DNA of 64,000 nucleotides, from NCBI RefSeq assembly GCF_001305675.1, contig NZ_CP011853.1, forward strand, positions 4,340,001 to 4,404,000, read 5' to 3'. Every line of letters starts with the position of its first letter. The first letter of the stretch is position 1. This document shows positions 1 through 7,860 of this stretch, piece after piece. Both the position numbers and the translations under genes were made by a program. The notes below the pieces were generated by a model. That model was not told the DNA's origin, searched no databases, and worked only from the letters and a program-made list of their open reading frames with translations. Origin of the DNA: Gordonia phthalatica (lineage in GTDB: Bacteria > Actinomycetota > Actinomycetes > Mycobacteriales > Mycobacteriaceae).

Positions 1-852
1 GGTCTGGGTGCCGTTATCATCGGCATCAGCCTCGCGTCGACGGCGCTCGGGACGCTGATGCCGATCCTCCGCGACTCCGGCGTCCTCGGCACGCCGCTCG
101 GCGATTCCGTCGGCGCGATCGGAGTGATCGGCGAGTTCGGTCCGATCTTCGCGATCTCCCTGTTCCTCGGCAGCCGATCCTTCGGTGCCGCGGGCCTGGT
201 CCTGATCGGCTTCGTCGTCGTCGCGGTCCTCGCACTCATCCAGGTGAGTCGGGCCTCGCATCACCGCCTGCACGACTTCGTCGAAGCGACCCTCCACACG
301 TCGGCGCAGTTCGCGGTCCGCGCCGTCATCGCGATCCTCACCCTGCTCGTGTTCTTGGCCAACTTTCTCGACATCGACATCCTGGTCGGCGCGTTCACCG
401 CGGGCATCCTCTGGCGGCTGATGATCCGCGACGCCGACGAGGACACCCGCCAGTCGGTCGAAGCGAAGATCGACGCCGTCGCGTTCGGCTTCCTGGTGCC
501 GATCTTCTTCGTGTACACCGGCATCAAGTTCGACCTTCAGGCGCTGCTGCACGAGCCGCTCGCGATCGCTCTGATCCCCGCATTCCTCGTCGGCCTGCTC
601 GTGATCCGTGGCATTCCATCCATGCTCGCCGCCCCGGAGGGATCGACGTGGTCCGAGAAGATCTCCGTCGGTCTGTTCGGCGCCACCGGGCTGCCGATCA
701 TCGTCGTCGTCTCCGAGATCGGCATGCAGCAGGACGTCCTGGACAGCGCGGATGCCGCGATCCTCGTGGGCGGCGGCCTGTTCTCCGTGCTGATCTTCCC
801 GCTGATCGCGGTGTTCCTCCGGGACCGCGCAGCAGCGCCCGCCCGAACCTAA
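1..852 (+). CDS. Cation:proton antiporter (CPA2/Kef-type), C-terminal part
   Basis: The frame is open from the first base of the window, so the N-terminus is missing and 283 residues are visible. The sequence is a run of hydrophobic helices interrupted by short charged loops, with the small-residue-rich pattern and an FDL segment (ending FFVYTGIKFDL) typical of the later half of Kef/NhaS-type sodium- or potassium-proton exchangers. It ends in two further helices and a short basic tail, with no RCK/TrkA-N domain after the membrane part. The role inferred from the family is proton-coupled monovalent cation exchange at the cytoplasmic membrane. The cation cannot be assigned from this portion. 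The next gene downstream is separated by a dispersed repeat and an insertion sequence. Confidence 0.75.
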   Translation, partial: GLGAVIIGISLASTALGTLMPILRDSGVLGTPLGDSVGAIGVIGEFGPIFAISLFLGSRSFGAAGLVLIGFVVVAVLALIQVSRASHHRLHDFVEATLHTSAQFAVRAVIAILTLLVFLANFLDIDILVGAFTAGILWRLMIRDADEDTRQSVEAKIDAVAFGFLVPIFFVYTGIKFDLQALLHEPLAIALIPAFLVGLLVIRGIPSMLAAPEGSTWSEKISVGLFGATGLPIIVVVSEIGMQQDVLDSADAAILVGGGLFSVLIFPLIAVFLRDRAAAPART

Positions 853-870
853 CTGGTTTGTTCCCGGTGG

Positions 871-956
871 AAATCTCTCTCGCCGGACTCAACTGCGTTG
901 GGCAGCGACGAAAGAGAGGCGACCGAACACCTGAGCGCCGTCGCGGCCAGCAGGTC
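871..956 (-). repeat. Dispersed imperfect repeat, copy A (abuts the insertion sequence)
   Basis: Read on the minus strand, this stretch matches 59887-59980 read on the plus strand over about 90 bp with a few small gaps. Shared blocks include TCAGGTGTTC, CAGTTGAGTCCG and a CCACCGG end. Weaker similarity seems to continue to about 979, immediately before the left end of the insertion sequence at 983. It is non-coding and its function is unknown. See copy B. Confidence 0.7.
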
Positions 957-982
957 GGGCGACCCAGCCGTCGATATCGCTG

Positions 983-1033
983 AAATCAGGCCGACTGCGG
1001 CTGTCCGACGGCGATTTCGGGCTGTCGCAGTTT
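983..1033 (+). repeat. Left terminal inverted repeat of the IS1182-type element
   Basis: It pairs with 2883-2933. Matching is perfect in the outermost 11 bases and the innermost 17 or so; mismatches cluster in the middle. Confidence 0.85.
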
Positions 1034-1113
1034 CGAAATCGATGATCGCTCTCCTCCCGCTGGCCGAATGAATACTCGGTCGGCGGGAGGTGGCCGGTCC
1101 CTTCATTGGCCTC

Positions 1114-2847
1114 TCATGCAGTGGCCAGGTGCCCTCCGGTGATGGCCTTGAGAATGTTGTTGACCAAGGCGTGGAATGCGAATTCGGAAGCGGCACGATC
1201 GATTCCACGACTGGTGAATCGCCGGAATCGGAGATTGTGCTTGGCCTGCCCGAACGGTGTTTCGGCGATGTGACTGCGCTGGGAGTACAGCGCTCGACCC
1301 TCCTGCGTGGCCAGCTCGTAGGTCATTTTCTCGATCGGCGGAGCATTCTTGGCAGGCGGACTCAACTCGCTGGTGTCGCGCGGGAGCTTGTGTGATTTCG
1401 CGGTGGCGATCAACCGTTTGGGGCCGGCCGCGGTGAGGTTGTCTTCGGCGAGGTACCCGGCATCGGCGAGCAGGGTCCCGATCTGAGCAGGGCCGGCCTC
1501 ATACCCGGGTGGCCGGTGTTCGGTCAGGATCGCGACGGCCTTGACGGCCTTGTCCATCATCGGAATGAACGTCGGCGCATCGATCGGGCCGTCGCCGACG
1601 CCGGTGGCGATGATCAGGCCGTCGGAGGTGGTGACGGCCTGGCAGTTGTAGCCCTGCACCCAGCCGCCGCCCCGCAACGGCATCGGCCGCGACTGCGGGT
1701 CGGTGATGTTGCCGAGGTTGTCGGTGTTGGCGCGATGCGGTCTACTCGTCGCCCGATTGGTCAATATCCGCTGTTTGTACTCGCGCTGCTTCTGCCGTTC
1801 GGCATCCCGGCGGGTCTGCCAGGCGTGGGTTTCCGCGCATGCTTTGGCGAGGCGATCGTAGGCATCACGGACCTTCTTGGTGTCCTCGACCGGCAACGGC
1901 GGACGCCCCAACCCACTGGCTGCATGCCGATCGATCTTGGCCTGCTGCCGATCACGAGCCTTCTGCACGCCGGCTTCAGCGACTTCGATACGCATCTCGA
2001 TCGGCGGGGGCCCAACACGTCGAGAACCGTTGGTCCACTCCTGTTTCCACTGCGTCACGAACTCGGCCCGCTCGGCGTCCTCGGCGGCCCGCTTGGCTTC
2101 GAGGGCCTCGAAATCAATGGGCGTGGACTGCTTGTCCTCGGCTGCCTTGTTCAATGCCCGAACATTTTCCAACGCTGCATCGATGCGTTTGAGGCGATCA
2201 GATTTGAGCAGCTCGTCGGGAACGGACTGGTTGTCATCGTCGTCGGCGTCGTTGGCCGCATGCTCGGCATCAGCCTCGCGCGCGGCTTTGTTGAGCTTTT
2301 CCCGCAAGGCGGCCACCTCTGCCTCGCGGGCCTTCACCAACGATTTCTCGGTGCGGTTCTTCGCCATCGAGGCGTTCGAAGCGATCTTGACCCCGTCCAA
2401 GGCGACCACGCCGACCTTGCCCATCCCGAGCTGAGCGCACGCGGCCAGCACCTGCGTGAACAACGCCGGCATCACCGGTGAGGCCTGCGCCCGGAACCGC
2501 GCGACCGTCGCGTGATCAGGCGGATCGCCGCCGCAGATGACGCGGAAGGCGATGTCCCGATGGCACAGGCGCTCCAGCTTCCGCGACGAGCGTTCCCCGT
2601 GCGCCCACCCCCAGATCAACAGCGTCAGCAGCATGTCCGGGTCGTAGCCGCGGCGCCCGACCCCACCGGTCTTACGCAGCGCATGCAGCCCCGAGGTGTC
2701 CAGGCGGTCGACCAGTGAGATCACCAACCAGACCGGATCATCGGCCGGCAACCACTCCCGCATGCTCGGAGGCAACAGAAACTGCTGATCGCGGTCGACC
2801 GCCCGATAATCCTTCGCCACACCACCATTATCGCAGGTCAGGACCAC
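1114..2847 (-). CDS. IS1182-family transposase
   Basis: The 577-residue protein has the N-terminal DUF772-type domain (FLLPPSMREWLPADDPVWLV near residues 23-42) and a DDE transposase core. The acidic residues are visible in ALDGVKI, LLADAGY and the C-terminal RSHIAETPFGQAKHN segment, the usual IS1182 layout. Between them lies a long charged helical insertion rich in Lys, Glu and Ala. The length fits a full family member and no frameshift or stop is present. The GTG at 2847 is used here; a second GTG at 2820 gives VAKDYRAVD and is equally possible. It would catalyse cut-and-paste or copy-out transposition of its own element. It is the only gene in the element. Confidence 0.9.
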   Translation of the reverse strand: MVLTCDNGGVAKDYRAVDRDQQFLLPPSMREWLPADDPVWLVISLVDRLDTSGLHALRKTGGVGRRGYDPDMLLTLLIWGWAHGERSSRKLERLCHRDIAFRVICGGDPPDHATVARFRAQASPVMPALFTQVLAACAQLGMGKVGVVALDGVKIASNASMAKNRTEKSLVKAREAEVAALREKLNKAAREADAEHAANDADDDDNQSVPDELLKSDRLKRIDAALENVRALNKAAEDKQSTPIDFEALEAKRAAEDAERAEFVTQWKQEWTNGSRRVGPPPIEMRIEVAEAGVQKARDRQQAKIDRHAASGLGRPPLPVEDTKKVRDAYDRLAKACAETHAWQTRRDAERQKQREYKQRILTNRATSRPHRANTDNLGNITDPQSRPMPLRGGGWVQGYNCQAVTTSDGLIIATGVGDGPIDAPTFIPMMDKAVKAVAILTEHRPPGYEAGPAQIGTLLADAGYLAEDNLTAAGPKRLIATAKSHKLPRDTSELSPPAKNAPPIEKMTYELATQEGRALYSQRSHIAETPFGQAKHNLRFRRFTSRGIDRAASEFAFHALVNNILKAITGGHLATA

Positions 2848-2882
2848 ATTCTACGCAGATTTACCGACAAACCTCGTAAATC

Positions 2883-2933
2883 AAACTGCGACAGCCCGAT
2901 TTTTCCCTCGGCGAGGCGCAGACGGCCTGATTT
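2883..2933 (-). repeat. Right terminal inverted repeat of the IS1182-type element
   Basis: Partner of 983-1033. It begins 36 bases upstream of the transposase start, so the transposase promoter probably overlaps this repeat. Confidence 0.85.
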
Positions 2934-3092
2934 TGGCAGTAGGGCCTCACTGTCGACTGCGCACGGACGGACGGGGTGGCTGGCTGCACCCTGAGGGAGG
3001 TCGCCGCATCATTTGTCGACCAGTGGCACGGGGCAGGCCTCCTCGCCCGGCGAACTGCCGACGTCAGCCTTCTATCACCTGGAATCAATCAT

Positions 3093-4091
3093 CTAGGCAC
3101 CGACGACCAGCGGCCGGAATCCGCCCAGAGCGGCAGGCCACCCCGGACCGTGCGCGGCCATCGCGGCGACCGCTCCCATGCCGTCGTCGACGAGAAGCCA
3201 GTCGATCTCCCCGACCGCCGCGGCCATGCGCCGCCGGAAGGTGTCCCCGTAGAGCGCGTTCCGCATCATTCCCCCGCTCAGGACGACGCGACCCGGACGC
3301 GTCGCCGCGCCGATCGCCCTCTCGACGGTGCCGACGAGCTCAGCGATCTGCCGATCGACGATCCCGAGCGCGGCATCGTCACCGGCGGCCGCCGCGTCGC
3401 ACACTCCGACAGCGAACCGCGCGATCTGCGCCTTCATCTGCGGACCGGCCACCGCGAGCTCGCGGAACCGTCCGATGATTCCAGCGGCGTCGACGTCGTA
3501 CGTCCGGCAGAAGGCATCGACCAGCGCGGAACATTGATCGTCGTCCGCATCCCGTTTCACGCGGCGGATCCCGTCGAGCCCGATCCAGAACCCGGCGCCC
3601 TCGTCGGCGGCGACCCAATCGTGGCCGCCGCGCTGCACGACGCCGCCGGCAGCGGTGCGCATCAAGACGTTGGAGCCGGTCCCGGCGACGATCACCCCGT
3701 CCGCATCGTGACCGAGGAACAGCGCGACGGCGTCGTTCACGAAGGTCAGCGTGCTGACGGCTCCACCGAAGGCGTCCGCGACCACGGACTCGGCGGCGGC
3801 CCGGTACTCGGCGCGCAGGCTGTCGACGAAGCCGGCGGCGGCGATCACCACGGCGACATCGCTGCCGACGAGCCCGAGACCGCGGTACCGCTCCTCGACC
3901 GGCTCCAGGAGTTTGCGAAGAACTGTGCCGATGCGCGACGGTTCCAGGTATCCGGACAGCGATGCCTCGCCGTCGATCCGCGCCCGCTCTTCGCCGTCGA
4001 CGATCAGCGCGATACGACTGCTGGTTCCGCCGCAGTCGACGACGACGCTGACGGCAACGCCCTCGCCGACTCGTCCCGTTTCCTCCGTCAC
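3093..4091 (-). CDS. BadF/BadG/BcrA/BcrD-type ATPase, probable N-acetylglucosamine kinase
   Basis: The 332-residue protein starts with an actin-fold phosphate loop (VVVDCGGTSSRIALI, residues 17-31), followed by the FVNDAVAL and VIVAGTGSNV segments and a late VVLSGGMMRN adenosine motif. This is the order seen in bacterial and eukaryotic N-acetylglucosamine kinases of the BadF/BadG family. Family knowledge suggests ATP-dependent phosphorylation of an amino sugar during cell-wall or sugar salvage; the substrate is inferred. The frame is open further upstream, to 4325, but that would overlap the divergent gene at 4201. The extension is also poor in family features, so the GTG at 4091 is preferred. 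It is a single gene, divergent from the membrane protein at 4201. Confidence 0.75.
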   Translation of the reverse strand: MTEETGRVGEGVAVSVVVDCGGTSSRIALIVDGEERARIDGEASLSGYLEPSRIGTVLRKLLEPVEERYRGLGLVGSDVAVVIAAAGFVDSLRAEYRAAAESVVADAFGGAVSTLTFVNDAVALFLGHDADGVIVAGTGSNVLMRTAAGGVVQRGGHDWVAADEGAGFWIGLDGIRRVKRDADDDQCSALVDAFCRTYDVDAAGIIGRFRELAVAGPQMKAQIARFAVGVCDAAAAGDDAALGIVDRQIAELVGTVERAIGAATRPGRVVLSGGMMRNALYGDTFRRRMAAAVGEIDWLLVDDGMGAVAAMAAHGPGWPAALGGFRPLVVGA

Positions 4092-4200
4092 GGCCCAACC
4101 GTACTGTGAGCGCCCGACACAGCGGACGCGGACAGCGGCGTTGGATTCACTGCGGTAACGATCCTGTCGTGAAGCCCCACGACTGTGTAAGCATGGGGAA

Positions 4201-4794
4201 ATGAGCAGCGAACAGTTCGACGCGACACCGGAATTCACCGAGTCGACCGCGCCTGCCGACGGGGAAAAGACCAGCCGCTGGCCGACGATGTCGACCAAGA
4301 CCAAAGTGATCCTCGGCATCGTCACCCTGTTGGTCGTGGTGATCGGCTACTACATCCTGCAGCGGTTCCTGCCCGAGTGGTGGGCGCGATCGATGTCGAC
4401 GCGGATCGACGGCAGCTTCGCCACCGGCACGTCGTACGGCCTGCTCTTCGGCGTCCTCGGAGCAGCGGTGCCGCTGGTCCTCGCATTGATCGCGATCCTG
4501 CTCATCGGTCGCGGCCCCAAGAGCGTCTTCTCGTGGCTGCTCGGCGTCGTGTCGCTGGCGTTCCTGATACCGAACCTGTTGACGCTCGGCATCGTGATCG
4601 GCGACGGCAGCGGCGCGCGGATGGGCCGTAGGCTTCTCGACATCGGCACGCCAGGCTTCCGCGGCGCCACCCTGATCGGCGTCATCATCGGCATCGTGAT
4701 CGGCGTGGCCATCGACTTCTACCTGCTCGGAAAGCGGCGGGAGAAGAGCAAGCAGGCCAAGATTGCGGCCAAGAAAGAAGCGCCCGCGGAGTGA
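4201..4794 (+). CDS. Four-helix integral membrane protein of unknown function
   Basis: The 197-residue protein has an acidic, Thr-rich cytosolic N-terminus and four predicted membrane helices (about 34-55, 79-102, 108-133 and 155-176). It ends in a strongly basic Lys/Arg/Ala tail after residue 177. GGGGAA before the ATG can serve as the ribosome binding site. Proteins of this kind are common in Gordonia and relatives and are often labelled permease, but no transport motif is visible, so no function is claimed. It stands alone, convergent with the ATPase-fold gene ending at 4816. Confidence 0.65.
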   Translation: MSSEQFDATPEFTESTAPADGEKTSRWPTMSTKTKVILGIVTLLVVVIGYYILQRFLPEWWARSMSTRIDGSFATGTSYGLLFGVLGAAVPLVLALIAILLIGRGPKSVFSWLLGVVSLAFLIPNLLTLGIVIGDGSGARMGRRLLDIGTPGFRGATLIGVIIGIVIGVAIDFYLLGKRREKSKQAKIAAKKEAPAE

Positions 4795-4815
4795 TTCCGC
4801 GGGCGGCCACCGACG

Positions 4816-5724
4816 TCAGCCGCGCAACATGTCGACGAACCTACAGATGTGCATCTGGTGCGCGACGGTCGTCTCGGTGGGCGTCCCGACCGGGTTCTTC
4901 ACCAACGCCAGATCTGCTTCACCCGCACTGTAGTGGTCGGCATCCCACCGATCCGGGCGGTGGAGCATCACGACGGCGTCAGCGACGCGGGCCGCGGCAC
5001 CCAAATCGATGAAGTCGGCGGTCGGCCCGGTGTCGTGGACCGACGTCGGCATGCCGCGGAGGTACGCGAACGTGGGGCCGAGCGGTAGTCGTGCCGTCAC
5101 CAGAACCGCCGCGCTCGCCTCAGCGGCGACGGCCTTGACGTCTCGGAGGCAATCGGCGAACTCGGGCGCATCCAGATTCCGACCGCCCATCAGGTCGGCG
5201 CCGTCGACCACCACCAGCCGCGCACCCGCGGCGATCTCGGACCGGACGCGCGCGACGACGCCGGGACCGTCGAGCCGATCCGGACGCACGACCTCCAGCT
5301 CGGACTCGCGGAGAAGAGCACCGGCCTCAGCGAGACGAAAGCGATCCTCGTCGACGAGGCCGCCCTCCATCAGCTTCCGGTGGTTCACTCGCCCTTCCGC
5401 GCACATCGCACGAACCATCAGATCCTCGGGACGAACGTCGACGGTGACGATGCTCGCCGCCACCTTCTCGTGCACGACGGTGCGACGCACGATCCCCAGC
5501 GCGAGGGTCGTGGTTCCGGAACCGCTGGTCCCGGCCACCACGGTGAGGCTGCCGGGGAGCAGACCGCCGGCGAGTGCACGGTCGATGGTCTTGAACCCCG
5601 TCGGGATCGGCGTGAGGGTGCGGTCGAGGAAGCCGCTCAGCGTGACCCACGCACGGTCGACCACCGTGTTGCCTGACGACAGCTCTGCCTCCGCGAACAC
5701 CGCCGTCATGTCGTCCTGATCCAT
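4816..5724 (-). CDS. RecA/DnaB-C fold protein lacking the Walker A lysine
   Basis: The 302-residue protein resembles the C-terminal ATPase domain of replicative DNA helicases. The segment TGFKTIDRALAGGLLPGSL (residues 42-60) precedes a phosphate-loop-like turn, GTSGSGTT (65-72), and a Walker B-like hydrophobic strand ending in VVVDGADLM lies near residue 175. In the loop, Thr71 occupies the position where a Walker A motif has lysine, so canonical ATP hydrolysis is doubtful. The DnaB N-terminal domain is absent. The ATG at 5724 has GGAG five bases upstream; a GTG at 5742 in the same frame is an alternative start. The small gene ending at 5806 lies upstream on the same strand, and the two may be co-transcribed. 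Function is unknown. Confidence 0.7.
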   Translation of the reverse strand: MDQDDMTAVFAEAELSSGNTVVDRAWVTLSGFLDRTLTPIPTGFKTIDRALAGGLLPGSLTVVAGTSGSGTTTLALGIVRRTVVHEKVAASIVTVDVRPEDLMVRAMCAEGRVNHRKLMEGGLVDEDRFRLAEAGALLRESELEVVRPDRLDGPGVVARVRSEIAAGARLVVVDGADLMGGRNLDAPEFADCLRDVKAVAAEASAAVLVTARLPLGPTFAYLRGMPTSVHDTGPTADFIDLGAAARVADAVVMLHRPDRWDADHYSAGEADLALVKNPVGTPTETTVAHQMHICRFVDMLRG

Positions 5725-5805
5725 GCCTGCTCCACTCTCCACTGCGACCCGTGATCATGTGACCACGGGGGTACGACATCGTTACCGATCCCGGGACCGG
5801 CCCGG

Positions 5806-6096
5806 TCACCAGTCCGAGAAGTACGACCGCTCGCTGAGGTCGCTGTCGATCTGATGGGGGTCGAGCAGGACCAGCGGCCCGAGCGAGACGAGCAGCAGCT
5901 CGACCTCCGCGCGGGCCTCGGCGACCGAGTCCGCGAACTCGGGGTACGGGCCGTCGTCGCTCGCAGCCCACGCGAGGACGCGCCTGCGTTGGATGCGGCG
6001 GGCGATGGACTCCATCTCGGACTCCACGCGACGCTTCATCCGCTGATCGCGGATCTTCCGTCGGGTGACGTCGGGGAAATCGTCGATACCTGCCAT
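5806..6096 (-). CDS. Small conserved actinobacterial protein, unknown function
   Basis: The 96-residue product has a basic N-terminal half, with the Arg-rich helix RRIQRRRVLAW near residues 33-43. Its acidic, leucine-rich C-terminal half ends SERSYFSDW. GAGGAG stands about six bases before the ATG, which supports the start. No signal peptide, membrane segment or metal motif is visible. It lies 81 bp upstream of the RecA-fold gene on the same strand. I do not recognise the family. Confidence 0.6.
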   Translation of the reverse strand: MAGIDDFPDVTRRKIRDQRMKRRVESEMESIARRIQRRRVLAWAASDDGPYPEFADSVAEARAEVELLLVSLGPLVLLDPHQIDSDLSERSYFSDW

Positions 6097-6241
6097 GTTG
6101 TGCTCCTCTCGTTGTGACCATCCGATTTCGGGCAGAGTTCGGCCCCGAAATCATTCAGTGTCACTTGTCGAGAAACACGCTCACGGCGTGGATTTCAGAG
6201 AGTAGCCCCGCGGGGCGGCCGACGCAAGGGGCAAAGACGAA

Positions 6242-6273
6242 ACAGCCCGGACCCCCTTCGGGATCCGGGCTGT
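6242..6273 (-). terminator. Intrinsic terminator of argG
   Basis: A hairpin with perfect 10-bp arms (6242-6251 and 6264-6273) lies just after the argG stop. On the minus strand it is followed by a T-rich run (TTTCGTCTTTG). Confidence 0.8.
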
Positions 6274-6287
6274 CGCGTCGATGACTG

Positions 6288-7703
6288 CTAGTCGACGCCG
6301 AAGTCGATGGCCGCGCGGTCGAGCGACTCGGAGGCCGCGTCCTCGGGCTGGCCGCCCGCGATGGCCTGCGCGCCGCCGGCCGAGAGCTCGCCGACCAGAT
6401 CGGCGGTGGCGCCGCCGACGATGCCGAGCGAGGCGTACTGCTCGAGACGCGAACGGGAGTCGGCGATGTCGAGGTTGCGCATGGTCAGCTGACCGATGCG
6501 GTCGGCGGGGCCGAAGGCGGCGTCGCCGACGCGCTCCATCGACAGCTTGTCCGGGTGGTACGACAGCGCCGGGCCCGTGGTGTTCAGGAAGTGGTAATCG
6601 TCGCCGCGACGCAGGCGGACGGTGACCTCACCGGTGATGGCGGAGCCGACCCAGCGGACCAGGGCCTCGCGCAGCATCAGGGCCTGCGAGTCCATCCAGC
6701 GGCCCTCGTACATGAGGCGACCCAGGCGGCGACCCTCGTTGTGGTAGTTCGCGACGGTGTCCTCGTTGTGGATCGCGTTCACGAGGCGCTCGTAGCCGAT
6801 GTGCAGCAGCGCCATGCCGGGCGCCTCGTAGATGCCGCGCGACTTGGCCTCGATGATGCGGTTCTCGATCTGGTCGGAGACACCGAGTCCGTGGCGGCCG
6901 CCGATCTCGTTGGCCTTGAGGACCAGGGCGACGGCGTCGTCGAAGACCTCGCCGTTGATGGCGACCGGGCGGCCCTGCTCGTAGCGGATGCTGACGTCTT
7001 CGGTCTTGACCTCGACGTCGTCGCGCCAGGCGGCGACACCCATGATCGGCTCCACGACGTCCAGGCCGTGGTCGAGGTGCTCGAGGGTCTTGGCCTCGTG
7101 TGTGGCGCCCCAGATGTTGGCGTCGGTGGAGTACGCCTTCTCCTGCGAGTCGCGGTACGGCAGCTTGCGCTCGACGAGCCACTGGCTCATCTCGTGGCGG
7201 CCGCCGAGTTCGTCGACGAACTGGGTGTCGAGCCACGGCTTGTAGATCTTCAGGTTCGGGTTCGCCATCAGGCCGTAGCGGTAGAACCGCTCGATGTCGT
7301 TGCCCTTGTAGGTGGAGCCGTCGCCCCAGATGTCGACGCCGTCCTCCTTCATGGCGCGAACCAGCAGCATGCCGGTCACGACGCGGCCGAGCGGCGTGGT
7401 GTTGAAGTAGGTCTTGCCGGAGCTGCGGATGTGGAAGGCACCGCACTGCAGCGCGGCCAGGCCCTCTTCGACGAGGGCGGCGCGGCAGTCGACGAGGCGC
7501 GAGATCTCGGCACCGTAGTCGTGTGCGCGACCGGGCACCGAAGCGATGTCCGGCTCATCGGCCTGACCGAGGTCGGCGGTGTAAGTGCAAGGGATGGCGC
7601 CCTTTTCGCGCATCCAGGCAACCGCGACAGACGTATCCAGACCACCCGAGAACGCGATTCCGACGCGCTCTCCCTTCGGCAATGAGCTCAGAACCTTCGA
7701 CAT
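6288..7703 (-). CDS. argG: Argininosuccinate synthase, long (E. coli-like) type
   Basis: The enzyme joins citrulline and aspartate with ATP to give argininosuccinate in arginine synthesis. The N-terminal PP-loop ATP pyrophosphatase motif AFSGGLDTS is at residues 17-25. The segments YTADLGQADE and GNDIERFYRYG, and the C-terminal RSRLEQYASLGIVGG, follow the long E. coli-type subclass. At 471 residues it is clearly longer than the roughly 400-residue ArgG usually found in actinobacterial arg clusters. It stands alone here, without argF, argR or argH, and is closed by the hairpin at 6242-6273. The ATG at 7703 is the natural start. Confidence 0.93.
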   Translation of the reverse strand: MSKVLSSLPKGERVGIAFSGGLDTSVAVAWMREKGAIPCTYTADLGQADEPDIASVPGRAHDYGAEISRLVDCRAALVEEGLAALQCGAFHIRSSGKTYFNTTPLGRVVTGMLLVRAMKEDGVDIWGDGSTYKGNDIERFYRYGLMANPNLKIYKPWLDTQFVDELGGRHEMSQWLVERKLPYRDSQEKAYSTDANIWGATHEAKTLEHLDHGLDVVEPIMGVAAWRDDVEVKTEDVSIRYEQGRPVAINGEVFDDAVALVLKANEIGGRHGLGVSDQIENRIIEAKSRGIYEAPGMALLHIGYERLVNAIHNEDTVANYHNEGRRLGRLMYEGRWMDSQALMLREALVRWVGSAITGEVTVRLRRGDDYHFLNTTGPALSYHPDKLSMERVGDAAFGPADRIGQLTMRNLDIADSRSRLEQYASLGIVGGATADLVGELSAGGAQAIAGGQPEDAASESLDRAAIDFGVD

Positions 7704-7801
7704 ATGTCCAGCTTAAACAGTACTTCCGGCGTTGACGAAACCCGGTCCGATTGCGCGCGTGGAGGTCGGTGCCGCGGACTGCCGCAAAGATCAGCACAAC
7801 G

Positions 7802-7838
7802 ACGGGCCTCCGAGGGAAGATTGCCCTCGGAGGCCCGT
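7802..7838 (-). terminator. Strong terminator hairpin after gnd
   Basis: Perfect 15-bp arms (7802-7816 and 7824-7838) around a 7-base loop lie 23 bp past the gnd stop. There is no long T tract, which is common in high-GC terminators. Confidence 0.75.
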
Positions 7839-7860
7839 GTCGCGACTGATCTTGGCGGTA

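Larger units (their letters stand above)
983..2933 (-). mobile_element. Insertion sequence of the IS1182 family, complete
   Basis: A single transposase gene is enclosed by 51-bp terminal inverted repeats at 983-1033 and 2883-2933. I count 42 of 51 matching positions. The outer AAATCAGGCCG and inner TCGGGCTGTCGCAGTTT blocks are identical in both ends. The element is about 1.95 kb, the usual size for the family. No convincing target duplication was found. The 8-bp palindrome CGATATCG at 972-979 lies just outside the left end. The reading frame and both ends look intact, so the copy could be active. Confidence 0.85.

Noticed and set aside
1516..2481. Long open frame on the plus strand inside the insertion sequence
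   Set aside because: It is antisense to the transposase, has no recognisable domain, and is explained by high-GC codon bias.
4092..4325. N-terminal extension of the BadF/BadG-type kinase
   Set aside because: It would overlap the divergent membrane-protein gene and adds no family sequence before the phosphate loop.
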